Shown: positions 1 to 8,189 of the stretch, piece by piece
Position numbering within the stretch: the first letter of the stretch is position 1
How the letters are laid out: the number at the start of each line of letters is the position of its first letter
Source of the DNA: Sphingomonas telluris
GTDB taxonomy: Bacteria; Pseudomonadota; Alphaproteobacteria; Sphingomonadales; Sphingomonadaceae
Length of the DNA: 64,000 bases
NCBI RefSeq assembly: GCF_022568775.1
Contig: NZ_JAKZHW010000001.1
Coordinates: forward strand, 1,674,001-1,738,000
Direction: 5' to 3'
Translations under genes and position numbers: made by a program
The notes under the pieces: model-generated
The model's input: only the letters and a program-made list of their open reading frames with translations
Database searches by the model: none
Told to the model about the DNA's origin: nothing

Positions 1-366
1 GTGCAGCAGCGCGAGGTATTTCGGGTCGGTGGAATCGAAATGGGGCATTCGTTGCGGTTCTGACAGGCGCGGCGGATCGGTGGTGACGATCGAGAAGCTC
101 GCCTCGGCCAGATCAAAGCTGTCGTACTCGAACGCGCCGGCGATGAACTGCGCGGCGTCGTTGCAAAGCCGCTCGACGTAAGCGTCCGCTTCGCGGTCTC
201 CCCTGCGAATAAGCTGGCGGACGCCGGGATAGTAACTGTCGCGGATGAAGGGGTAAGGCGCGAGCGCGTCCGCGAGGCGGGCGACCGCTTCCGCGTCGCC
301 CGTAAAGTCATCGATGACGACGACGGGGCTCTGCAGCACTCCGACGCGGCGCAGTTCAGGTCTCAC
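1..366 (-). CDS. DUF6445-family protein, 3' part beyond window edge
   Basis: An open frame runs from a GTG at 366 to the window edge with no stop, giving 122 visible residues. A TTG directly before it (369) is an alternative start, and GGAG lies about 8 bases upstream. The visible end carries a motif of the type PHFDSTDPKYLALLH, which I associate with DUF6445 proteins; the rest of the domain lies outside the window. It is 66 bases downstream of the TonB receptor on the same strand, so co-transcription is likely. DUF6445 genes are commonly found beside tryptophan-halogenase-like genes and TonB receptors. The HFD motif resembles the metal-binding edge of 2-oxoglutarate oxygenases, but an enzymatic role is inference. 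The family call rests on motif memory. Confidence 0.6.
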   Translation of the reverse strand, partial: MRPELRRVGVLQSPVVVIDDFTGDAEAVARLADALAPYPFIRDSYYPGVRQLIRRGDREADAYVERLCNDAAQFIAGAFEYDSFDLAEASFSIVTTDPPRLSEPQRMPHFDSTDPKYLALLH

Positions 367-432
367 CAACCCGTCTCCAGCCCCCGTCGATAGACGAAAA
401 TCGGCGGGGCCCGAAGACCCCGCCGTACTTGC

Positions 433-3400
433 TCAGAACTTGTAGCGCAGACCCGCCTGGAAGGCGCGGGCGTCGTTGCTCACTTGGTCGTCGAAAGTCC
501 TCGGCGGATTGGCGCCGCCACCGGCGTCCCACGACGGATAGTTGCGGTTTAGCCAGTTGAAGACGTTGAACGCCTCGAACTCGGCCGTGAACTCGTGACC
601 CCAGGGCAGCTTGAAGGTCTTCGCAACGCGCAGGTCGAGACGCTTGTAGGCAATGTCTTTCTTCGGCCACAGCGGTCCGCCAAGGTTGGCGTAGCAGCAC
701 GATCCGTCGGGATTGTTGCCGAAGATGATGTTGCCAAAGGCCGGACCCGAGTTCAGCGTCAGGATGCCCGACAAAATGATGTCGTACGGCGCGCGCCAGG
801 TACCCGAGGTCACCCAGTTCCATTTCGGAACGCCGTTGACGTTGTTCCACCCGTAATCATCCAGCGCCACGCCGTTGTAGAACTCGTCGCTGTTCAGCTC
901 CTGCGCGACGTTGCTGCGGGCGCGCTGCAGCGTAAGCGCCGTTGTGAAGCCCCAGGTCGACGCGTCCGTGAACGGCTTTTCGGCCGTGACGTAGATCGCG
1001 TTGTACCGCGCCTTGCCGTTGTTCAGCATGCGGTTGAGCTTGCCGTTGAAGCCGGCGAGTTGTCCGTTCTGAGCAGCGCAAATGCTGGTCGGAACCGGCG
1101 AGCCGTCCTGGTTCGTCAGGCCGCCCGGAATCGAGTCCTGGATCCAAGCATCGCCGCCATTGGTGCAGCCCGTCACGTTCCCGTTTGCGTCACGAGTGAC
1201 GAAGCGGGTGTACCAACCGTTCTCGAAGAAGTTCGCGCGAGCGAACATCGAGATGTTGTGCGAACTGATGTGCGAGAATGTTAGCGAGGTCTGGATCTGG
1301 CCGAAGCGCTTCCGGACGCCGATGTCGAACTGGTCCGAGAACGGAGTCTTCATCTTGTTGTCCAAGAGGAAGACGGAGTTTCCAATTCCCTGACTCGCCG
1401 CAACCGCGCGAAGCAGTTCCGGATTGCTCAGCATCGCCGGGTCGAACGCCGCGCAGTTCGCTGTCGACGAACCGTTGCCGCCCGCGGGAGCAGCAGTCCC
1501 CGGCGGGCAGAAAACCACCGGCGTAATGTAGTTCTCGTTCGTGATCGTCTCGATCGCGCCTTGGATGAACAGGTTGCGGTCATAGTAGCGGCCAAGTCCG
1601 CCAAAGATCACGATGTCGCGGTCGCCGTGTACGTCGTAAGACACGCCCAGGCGCGGCGCGAACGCTCCGTAGAACGGATCGCGGTTGTTGCCCGTGGAGA
1701 TGTAATCTTCCGGATCGATGCCGCGGGCAGCCCACCCAGGATATGCGCGCAGAGCATCGGCAATGCGCTGCGGCGTCACATAATCGTTGTTGTTGGCGTT
1801 GCTCTCGAAGTCCCACCTGATGCCGGCGTTGATGGTCCAGTGCTGGTCCGGCTTCCATTCGTCTTGGATGTAGACACCGATCTGGGTGTCCTTGAGGCTC
1901 AATTCCGGATTGGGTCCGGTCGCAATCACGCCGACGTCAGGCTGCTGCGTGAACTGGTCGAAGGTGCCCGTCGGGCCCGGGTTGAAGTAGAAGAAGCCCG
2001 GCTGCGTGAAGTTCTCGACCCGGCGCGCCAGCTTCAGGAAGTTGACCTCGCCACCCCACTTGATCGTGTGTTCACCCCGGCGAAGGGTCATGTCATCACG
2101 AATGAAGATGCCCTTCTGCTTGTCGCCCTGGACGAAGAAGTGCGCGCCGAGATAGGCGAACTGGCCGTCGATCCCCGTCGAGTACTGCGGCGAAAGCGAG
2201 CCCGGGCCGGTGTACGACCAGGTTTCGCAGCTCGGGTCAGGACATTGCGTGGAGGTGACGGTGAACTGCGGCCCCTCGCTTACCCGCGGAGTGGCCTGCG
2301 TCCCCTTGTCGTAGGCCATGTTCAGCTGATTGAGGAAATCTCCGGCGCTGTGCCGCCAGTTGAGCTGGTAGCGATCCTGCTCTGTGAGGATCCGGCGGCC
2401 GTGCTCCGGCGCGGCGACATCGTCCACGTCGCTGAGATTGTCTTCACGACGGCGATAGTAGGACGCGTTGAGCGTGTCGTTGTCGGTCGCAAAGAACGTC
2501 AGCTTGCCGAAATACAGCCGCTGCTTGAAGTCGAACGAACGCGGGACGAGGATCTGGCTCTGCACGTTCTGCGGGAAGGGCTGGCGGAGAACGCCTGAAG
2601 ACCCCGGGAGGCTCTGGTTCGTCGCCTCCGCCGCAAGGTAGAAGGTGAGCTTGTCCTTGATGATCGGCCCACCGATCTCGCCGCCGAACTGCTTGCGGTT
2701 GTAGTCGCCCTTTTCATTGTAGCAGGTCTGTGTCGCGTCATCCGGGCACGGAAAGCCAGGATTGAGGCGGCGGCCGGGATGCTCAAAGTAGGGGCGAGTA
2801 ATGAAGGCTTTCGGCTGAAACTCGATGAAGGCTGAGCCGTGGAACTCGTTACCGCCGGTCTTTGTGATCGCACTGAGGACGGCGGAACCGGCCTGCCCCG
2901 TTTCGGCACCGAAGTTCTGCGTCTGAACCTGATATTCCTGGACGGCGATCTGCGGGAATGGGTTACCCAAACCGAAGTTCTGGCCGACCACGCCGCCATG
3001 GTTGATCGGGTTCTTGAAGCTCAAACCGTCCAAAAGAACGTTGACGTTCGACGAGGCGAGCGCGCCCGCCTGAATCTGGGCGTTGCCGCCCGGAGTGACC
3101 TGGAGGCCCGGCGCGAGCGCTGCGAAGCTCAGGAAGTTGCGCCGGTTCTGCGGCAGGTTTTCGATCTGCGCTGGCGTGATGTTCGTGGCAACCGCCTGGG
3201 CGGTGACCGGCTGCCGGCTGCGGCGACCCGTGACGACGATGCCTCCGCCCGCACCACTCGAAGCAGAAGCTTCGACAAAGTCGACGATCGCCGATTGACC
3301 GACGAGAACTTGCGTCTGCTGCGGCTCACGTCCGTCGACGGTTACCGTGTAGGTCGACGGGTTCACGCCGAGGATGGAATAATTGCCCGCAGCATCGACC

Positions 3401-3594
3401 GTACCGGTGAGGCGCTGGCCCGTGTTGTTGTCGGTCGCGACGACCTGCGTTCCAGCTTTGGCGCCGTCGACATGCCCCTCAAGGGTCGACGAGGCAACCT
3501 GCGCATGGGCCGGGGCGGCGACCATGAGCCCTGCTGCGAATGCAAATGCGGAAATTCCGTTTGCAAGCTTACGCTTGCTGTTGAGCGTGATCAC
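433..3594 (-). CDS. Oar-like TonB-dependent outer-membrane receptor
   Basis: The 1053-residue protein starts at a GTG preceded by GGAGAGG. An in-frame upstream extension to 3693 has no such site and would bury the signal peptide. Residues 1-31 form a signal peptide ending APAHA before Q. A carboxypeptidase-regulatory-like beta-sandwich domain follows (about residues 35-110), then a VVTGRRSR stretch, a plug domain and a long beta-barrel ending in Phe (GLRYKF), as outer-membrane barrels do. This order is that of Oar-like TonB receptors, which import large or scarce substrates using TonB energy. The substrate cannot be read from sequence. A LacI-type operator just upstream suggests a carbohydrate-linked inducer, and the neighbours are a halogenase-like flavoprotein and a DUF6445 protein. 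Confidence 0.9.
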   Translation of the reverse strand: MITLNSKRKLANGISAFAFAAGLMVAAPAHAQVASSTLEGHVDGAKAGTQVVATDNNTGQRLTGTVDAAGNYSILGVNPSTYTVTVDGREPQQTQVLVGQSAIVDFVEASASSGAGGGIVVTGRRSRQPVTAQAVATNITPAQIENLPQNRRNFLSFAALAPGLQVTPGGNAQIQAGALASSNVNVLLDGLSFKNPINHGGVVGQNFGLGNPFPQIAVQEYQVQTQNFGAETGQAGSAVLSAITKTGGNEFHGSAFIEFQPKAFITRPYFEHPGRRLNPGFPCPDDATQTCYNEKGDYNRKQFGGEIGGPIIKDKLTFYLAAEATNQSLPGSSGVLRQPFPQNVQSQILVPRSFDFKQRLYFGKLTFFATDNDTLNASYYRRREDNLSDVDDVAAPEHGRRILTEQDRYQLNWRHSAGDFLNQLNMAYDKGTQATPRVSEGPQFTVTSTQCPDPSCETWSYTGPGSLSPQYSTGIDGQFAYLGAHFFVQGDKQKGIFIRDDMTLRRGEHTIKWGGEVNFLKLARRVENFTQPGFFYFNPGPTGTFDQFTQQPDVGVIATGPNPELSLKDTQIGVYIQDEWKPDQHWTINAGIRWDFESNANNNDYVTPQRIADALRAYPGWAARGIDPEDYISTGNNRDPFYGAFAPRLGVSYDVHGDRDIVIFGGLGRYYDRNLFIQGAIETITNENYITPVVFCPPGTAAPAGGNGSSTANCAAFDPAMLSNPELLRAVAASQGIGNSVFLLDNKMKTPFSDQFDIGVRKRFGQIQTSLTFSHISSHNISMFARANFFENGWYTRFVTRDANGNVTGCTNGGDAWIQDSIPGGLTNQDGSPVPTSICAAQNGQLAGFNGKLNRMLNNGKARYNAIYVTAEKPFTDASTWGFTTALTLQRARSNVAQELNSDEFYNGVALDDYGWNNVNGVPKWNWVTSGTWRAPYDIILSGILTLNSGPAFGNIIFGNNPDGSCCYANLGGPLWPKKDIAYKRLDLRVAKTFKLPWGHEFTAEFEAFNVFNWLNRNYPSWDAGGGANPPRTFDDQVSNDARAFQAGLRYKF

Positions 3595-3617
3595 TAGGCC
3601 CTCTCCCCAGGTGCCGA

Positions 3618-3635
3618 TTTGTAACCGGTTACAAA
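3618..3635. promoter_or_regulatory. LacI-family-type operator before the TonB receptor
   Basis: TTTGTAACCGGTTACAAA is a perfect 18-bp palindrome centred on CG, 24 bases upstream of the receptor GTG. Its core fits the CG-centred form TGnnAnCGnTnnCA typical of LacI-family sites. It sits downstream of the likely promoter, where a bound repressor would block transcription. No lacI-family gene is in the window, so the regulator must be encoded elsewhere. Confidence 0.75.
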
Positions 3636-3663
3636 ATCGTTTGTTCAACTTCTTCGTCTTCAG

Positions 3664-3693
3664 AGCAAAGACCATGGGTCGGGCCGTTGTCAA
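3664..3693 (-). promoter_or_regulatory. Possible promoter of the TonB receptor gene
   Basis: On the minus strand TTGACA (3693-3688) is followed after 18 bases by TTTGCT (3669-3664). The -35 is consensus and the -10 is weak. It lies between the halogenase stop and the receptor start, so the receptor probably has its own transcript with the palindromic operator in its leader. Confidence 0.45.
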
Positions 3694-3763
3694 TCACGAG
3701 CGCGACCCAAGCGCAACTGTATGCGGCATCTGTGGTTTTCTGGACACGAACGTCCGGCGAACT

Positions 3764-5341
3764 CTACTCGCGATGCACCTCAGCGAGGTTGTGCATGAGG
3801 GCCGCACTCGGTCCTTGTTGCGCCCCGGGCGTGCTAGTCGGTAGCCGAGACACAAAGTCGGCATGATCCGGCAGCTCCTCCGCAACGTCGGCGATGGTGT
3901 CTGCGACATCCTCCAGAAAGCTGACGATCTCCTCGGTTGGCACGAATTGCGCGACGGGATCGGGGCGCGCCTGAAAACCCTGTCCGAGCAGGACCTGGAC
4001 CCAGCTGTTTTCGGCGAACAGCTCGGCGGCGGCGCGCTTGAAGAAGCGCCCCGAAGACGCAAACAGCTCATACCGTTCCTTGAGGCTGTCGGGCACGTCC
4101 ATCATGCGCACGTAATCCCAGAATGGCTCGCCTGACCTTCGGGTGACATTGTAATGCGCGATGATGAAGTCGCGCACGTCCTCGAACTCGAAACGGGCCT
4201 GACGGTTGTATTCGTCGATGTCGGGCTGCGAGAATCCCGTCGCCGGGAACAGGGCGAGCAACTTCTGAATCCCCGTCTGGATTAGGTGGATGCTCGTGGA
4301 TTCCAGTGGCTCCAGGAAGCCTGAGGAGAGGCCGATGGAAACAACGTTCTTGTCCCAGGCCTTGAGCCTTCGTCCCGGCGCGAACCGCACGGGCCGGGCA
4401 TCCGCCAGGGGAGTTCCATCGAGATTGCCCAAGAGCGTCTCGGCAGCCTCGTCGTCGCTGAGAAGGTTGGACGAATAGACATAACCGTTGCCGATGCGGT
4501 GCTGCAGCGGAATACGCCACTGCCAACCGGCCGACCGCGTCGTGCAGCGGACGTAAGGCGTGACCGGCGATACACTTTCGCATGGCACGGCAAGCGCACG
4601 GTCACAGATGAGCCACTTGTTCCAGTGCTCGTACCCCACGCCGAGCGTGTCCCCGATCAGCAGCGCCCGCATGCCTGAGCAATCGACGAACAGGTCCCCC
4701 GCCAGCTCGCGGCCATCTTGAAGCCGAACGCCGCTCACGAAACCGCTCTGGCCATCCTTGAGCACTTCGACGACGCGCCCTTCAATGCGCTGGACCCCGC
4801 GCGCTTCGCTTTCGGCCCGGAGGAAGCGCGCGAACAGCGAGGCGTCGAAATTATAAGCATATTCGAAATCGGCGAGCGGCGAGTTGGGATTGCGCTTGTC
4901 GGGGTAATCAAAGCGGTTTCGAAGCGCAGCTGCGGCCGCGATCGAGTAATTGTCGAAATGCTTCACCGAACCGGGCGCACGCTCGTTGGCGGCGAGCCAG
5001 AGTTGATGCGCGTGCAGCCAGAGCATGTCGCGGCCGATGTTTCCGAAGCCGTGGAAGTAGCTCTCACCGGGGGCGCCCCAGTCGACGAACTGGATGCCGA
5101 GCTTGAACGTCGCCTTGGTCGCGTGAATCATCTTCAGCGGATCGACGCCCGCAAGCGGCAGGTAATTGCGGATGTGTGGGATGGTCGCCTCGCCCACGCC
5201 GACGGTCCCAATCTCTTCGGATTCGACCAACTTGATCTCGACCTGGCTCAGCCATTGCGACAGCACCGCGGCCGTCATCCACCCGGCGGTCCCGCCACCG
5301 ACGATCGTTACCTTGCGTACCGGTTGGTCGCCGCCTGCCAT
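3764..5341 (-). CDS. Tryptophan-halogenase-like flavoprotein
   Basis: The protein has 525 residues from the ATG at 5341 (AGAGAG upstream; an in-frame GTG lies at 5347). It has the FAD dinucleotide motif GGGTAGW at residues 15-21 and VGEATIP at 49-55. Lys80 in ATFKLGI aligns with the catalytic lysine of PrnA. The WxWxIP halogenase signature appears as GWQWRIPL near residue 272, and a GFLEPLEST segment carries the conserved Glu region. All hallmarks of an active FADH2-dependent halogenase are present. In sphingomonads and caulobacters such genes often sit with TonB receptors rather than in indole-alkaloid clusters, and their natural substrate is unknown. A flavin reductase partner is not adjacent. 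Confidence 0.88.
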   Translation of the reverse strand: MAGGDQPVRKVTIVGGGTAGWMTAAVLSQWLSQVEIKLVESEEIGTVGVGEATIPHIRNYLPLAGVDPLKMIHATKATFKLGIQFVDWGAPGESYFHGFGNIGRDMLWLHAHQLWLAANERAPGSVKHFDNYSIAAAAALRNRFDYPDKRNPNSPLADFEYAYNFDASLFARFLRAESEARGVQRIEGRVVEVLKDGQSGFVSGVRLQDGRELAGDLFVDCSGMRALLIGDTLGVGYEHWNKWLICDRALAVPCESVSPVTPYVRCTTRSAGWQWRIPLQHRIGNGYVYSSNLLSDDEAAETLLGNLDGTPLADARPVRFAPGRRLKAWDKNVVSIGLSSGFLEPLESTSIHLIQTGIQKLLALFPATGFSQPDIDEYNRQARFEFEDVRDFIIAHYNVTRRSGEPFWDYVRMMDVPDSLKERYELFASSGRFFKRAAAELFAENSWVQVLLGQGFQARPDPVAQFVPTEEIVSFLEDVADTIADVAEELPDHADFVSRLPTSTPGAQQGPSAALMHNLAEVHRE

Positions 5342-5419
5342 ATCCACTCTCTTGCTAGTCGACAGGCAGCGTTAATCGGCGTTTTGGTAGGTCGCAATCT
5401 GGCTTAGAAGGAACTTCCG

Positions 5420-5797
5420 ATGAGGCCTCCCGTAATCTGCCTCGCAGCGGTCCTGGCCGGCTGCTCTTCTCCCCCGCCCGCCGCGTGGAACCCGCCTATC
5501 GCGGAAATCGAAGGCCGGGTGGCAGGCACGCCCCAGCGCTGCGTCACGATCGAACAGTCCAATAGCCTCCGCCCCGCCAACCGCAGCACGCTTCTGTACC
5601 GCAGTGGAAGCACGACATGGATCAATCACGTCCAGGGCGACTGCGGATCGTTCGGACAGTGGGACGTGCTCGTCACGGAGCCGCTCGGCACGCAATATTG
5701 CATGGGCGACCTCGTCCGCTCGTTCGATCCCACAAGCCATATCCCGGGACCGACCTGCCGGATGGGCGAATTCGTACCCTATACCAAGCCGAAGTGA
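5420..5797 (+). CDS. Small putative lipoprotein, DUF6491-like
   Basis: This 125-residue protein starts after AGAAGGAA. The N-terminus is a short hydrophobic signal ending in the lipobox LAGC, so Cys15 should be lipidated. The mature part has four further cysteines in a spaced pattern (CVTI, GDCG, YCMGD, TCRMGEF) that could form two disulfides in the periplasm. The pattern resembles DUF6491 lipoproteins, but I cannot verify this. It is followed on the same strand by the copper chaperone gene 49 bases later. Function unknown. Confidence 0.65.
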   Translation: MRPPVICLAAVLAGCSSPPPAAWNPPIAEIEGRVAGTPQRCVTIEQSNSLRPANRSTLLYRSGSTTWINHVQGDCGSFGQWDVLVTEPLGTQYCMGDLVRSFDPTSHIPGPTCRMGEFVPYTKPK

Positions 5798-5846
5798 CGA
5801 CGGCGCCGCATTGCAGTCGCATTGCACGGCTCGTAGGGACCAGAGC

Positions 5847-6326
5847 GTGAAACGGATCGTCCTCCTGGCTGCCCTGCTCGCAGTCTCCTGCTCCAAAGAA
5901 CAGCCGCCGGAAAAGCCGGCCAAGGAAGAGGCGAAGAAGGGTCCCGTGAACGTCCGGGTCATGAACCCCTGGGCGCGCGAGACCGCCCCGGGACAGACCA
6001 TGGGCGCCGCCTACATGACAATCCGGAACCCCAGCTGGGATACGGACTGGCTTCAAGGCGTGACTGTTGACGCTCCGGCGACAGCGGCGGTGCATGACAC
6101 GGCCACGGCGAATGGCGTGACGAGCATGAAGGCTGTGCCGTCGCTTGAAATCCCCGCGGGCGGCGCCGTGCAGCTCAAACCGCAGGGCACGCACATCATG
6201 ATCAGCGGGCTGGCTGCTCCGCTCAAGGAGGGAAGCTCGCTCCCGCTGACGCTTCACTTCAAGCGATCGGGAGCCCGCAAGATCGACGTTCCTGTCCTCG
6301 ATGCTGCGGCGGACGGCCCGAAATAG
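5847..6326 (+). CDS. Copper chaperone PCu(A)C, probable lipoprotein
   Basis: The 159-residue protein starts at GTG with GGGA upstream. Its frame extends further upstream, but that part overlaps the previous gene and lacks a signal. The N-terminus ends in a lipobox-like LAVSC, so this copy is probably membrane-anchored rather than soluble. The mature part has a charged Glu/Lys linker and then the PCu(A)C domain with the exact ligand pattern H-x10-M-x21-HxM (HDTATANGVTSM ... HIM). Members bind Cu(I) and deliver it to the CuA or CuB site of cytochrome oxidase. The SCO gene follows after only 2 bases, so the two form a copper-delivery pair. Confidence 0.9.
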   Translation: MKRIVLLAALLAVSCSKEQPPEKPAKEEAKKGPVNVRVMNPWARETAPGQTMGAAYMTIRNPSWDTDWLQGVTVDAPATAAVHDTATANGVTSMKAVPSLEIPAGGAVQLKPQGTHIMISGLAAPLKEGSSLPLTLHFKRSGARKIDVPVLDAAADGPK

Positions 6327-6328
6327 AA

Positions 6329-6925
6329 ATGAAGCGAGTGCGTGTATTTCTCTGGGCGTTAGTGGGAATTGCGATCGCGGCTTTCGCGGTGCTGATGTTC
6401 AGCCGGGAGAATGAGCCTCAACCCAAGGATCAGCAGATCACGCTCGCCAGCTTCGGCGGGCCCTTCAATTTGGTCGGGGCCGACGGACAGCTCTTCTCCA
6501 GCACGAAGCTCAACGGAAAAGCGTACGCGCTCTTCTTCGGCTTTACGCATTGCCCGGACGTCTGCCCCACGACGCTCGCGCGACTGGTCAAGCTTCGGCA
6601 GCAACTCGGCCAAGGCGACCGTCCATTCGAAATCGTCTTCGTCAGCGTGGACCCTGAGCGCGACAAGCCCGCGGACGTCGGCGCCTACACCGCTCTGTTC
6701 AACAGCCCGGTCATTGGACTCACCGGCTCACCTGCGCAGGTCGAGCAGGTGAAGAAGCAGTTCGGCATCTTCTCGCAGAAAGTCGCTCAGCCCGGCGGCG
6801 AATATAGTGTGAACCACACGTCGACCGTGCTTCTGTTCGACAAGACCGGTCACTTTTCCGGGACGATCGCCACCGACGAAACCGATGAACCGGCACTCGC
6901 AAAGCTGAAGCGGATCAGCGCTTAA
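6329..6925 (+). CDS. SCO1/SenC copper-delivery protein
   Basis: This 198-residue protein has one N-terminal membrane anchor (about residues 6-25) and a periplasmic thioredoxin-like domain. The copper ligands are present: CPDVC around residue 76 and His in SVNHTST near residue 164. SCO proteins assemble the CuA centre of cytochrome c oxidase, together with PCu(A)C. The gene begins 2 bases after the PCu(A)C stop, so the two are almost certainly translated from one mRNA. Its last 11 bases overlap the end of the convergent hydrolase gene. Confidence 0.93.
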   Translation: MKRVRVFLWALVGIAIAAFAVLMFSRENEPQPKDQQITLASFGGPFNLVGADGQLFSSTKLNGKAYALFFGFTHCPDVCPTTLARLVKLRQQLGQGDRPFEIVFVSVDPERDKPADVGAYTALFNSPVIGLTGSPAQVEQVKKQFGIFSQKVAQPGGEYSVNHTSTVLLFDKTGHFSGTIATDETDEPALAKLKRISA

Positions 6926-7793
6926 GCACGCGCTCTAGCAGCCGGTCGATGGCTGCAACGGCCTCAGGCTCTGACAGATCCGGCGCATGGCCGACGTTCG
7001 GGATGGTAACGGTTTCCACGTCCGGAATTTCGGTCGCCATCCGCGCGAATGCAGTGTCGCTCAGCAAGTCGCTGAGCGCGCCGCGGAGCACGAGTACCGG
7101 CCGTCCGGCCAGCGCCTGGTAGAAGGGCCATGGATCGCGAACCTCACCCGTGTTCCCCGCCCGAAACGGCTCCGCGATTGCCATGTCGTAGTCGAACTCC
7201 ACGCCGCGGTCGGTTTCCTTGCAGCAACGTTTCGCGAACCGGACCCAATCGTCGCGGTCGTAGCCAGGGTTCGCATCGCCCAGGCGACCGTGAAGCTGCT
7301 CCGCTGCGTCATCCCAGTCGCGGAAGAGCGCGGGTATCCCGACGTACGACTTGATGCGTTCGATGCCGGTCATGTCCAGCTGCGGGCCGACGTCGTTGAG
7401 AAGGACTCCCGCGATGCGCTGCGGCGCGATGGTCGCGATGATCATCGTCACCAGGCCGCCCAGCGAGGTCCCCAGGAACACCGCTTCGCTGACGCCCAGC
7501 TCATCGAGGAGCTGGATGACGTCCATCGCGTAGGTCGGCGGCGAATAGTTGGCCCAGGTGGGATCGTATCCGCTGTTCCCCCGGCCGCGGAAATCCGGAA
7601 CGATCACGCGCCACTCGCCGGCGTATCGCGCGGCGACATCCTCGAAATCGCGCGAGTTGCGGGTGAGTCCGTGCAGCATCAGCAGCGGCGGGCGATCCGC
7701 CGAGCCCTCATAGTCGCGATAATAGAGCTTCAGCCCGTCGCGGCTCGTGAAATACCGGTCCTGCCAGCGGACAGCCGCCTCAGTTCCTCGCAT
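6915..7793 (-). CDS. Alpha/beta-hydrolase fold protein
   Basis: The protein has 292 residues with an alpha/beta-hydrolase layout: LMLHGLTRN oxyanion region near residue 40, nucleophile elbow GTSLGG near residue 109, an acid in GALSDLLS and the catalytic His in NVGHAP near residue 270. There is no signal peptide, so it is cytoplasmic. The substrate cannot be read from the sequence; esterases, lactonases and ring-cleavage hydrolases share this pattern. The start overlaps the stop of the YjbR-like gene by 14 bases, which suggests translational coupling. The 3' end overlaps the SCO gene tail to tail. Confidence 0.85.
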   Translation of the reverse strand: MRGTEAAVRWQDRYFTSRDGLKLYYRDYEGSADRPPLLMLHGLTRNSRDFEDVAARYAGEWRVIVPDFRGRGNSGYDPTWANYSPPTYAMDVIQLLDELGVSEAVFLGTSLGGLVTMIIATIAPQRIAGVLLNDVGPQLDMTGIERIKSYVGIPALFRDWDDAAEQLHGRLGDANPGYDRDDWVRFAKRCCKETDRGVEFDYDMAIAEPFRAGNTGEVRDPWPFYQALAGRPVLVLRGALSDLLSDTAFARMATEIPDVETVTIPNVGHAPDLSEPEAVAAIDRLLERVLKR

Positions 7794-8148
7794 CGAGCTC
7801 TTTCACCAACTTACGCGGCGCCTGAGCACGGTAACTTTCCTCGACCCACGCCTTCAATTGCTCGATATCCGGAATTTGACCCTCCCCGGGGTTGAAGCTG
7901 ACCCAGCCGCTCTTTCCCAGACCGTAGCCGGTCGGCTCCGCAAAGGGCAACTGAAGAGCTTCGTATCCGGTGTAGGGAAGCTTGCAGGAGAGGCTGAACT
8001 CCCGGCCCTTCGCCGGCAGGTAGGCGAAGGTCTTGTCCTTCACCGCCAGATCGTCGTGCTCGGGCCAGGGCGCCTTGCTGTGGGCGCCGGGGACAGTCAG
8101 GCCCCAAGCACGCAGTTCCGAGACGATCGCGTCGCCTTTGCTTCCCAT
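7780..8148 (-). CDS. MmcQ/YjbR-family protein
   Basis: A 122-residue protein, taking the ATG at 8148 rather than the TTG two codons earlier. It has the MmcQ/YjbR fold signature: HSKAPWPEHDDLAVKD near residue 23, the FAYL strand, and a late GWVSFNPGE segment. These small proteins resemble the CyaY fold and are sometimes called DNA-binding, but the function is not established. It is the first gene of a two-gene unit with the alpha/beta hydrolase and is divergent from selO. Confidence 0.8.
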   Translation of the reverse strand: MGSKGDAIVSELRAWGLTVPGAHSKAPWPEHDDLAVKDKTFAYLPAKGREFSLSCKLPYTGYEALQLPFAEPTGYGLGKSGWVSFNPGEGQIPDIEQLKAWVEESYRAQAPRKLVKELDARN

Positions 8149-8189
8149 CGGCAAGGCCTAGCGGAACCGCCGGTCCATCGCCAGATTGG

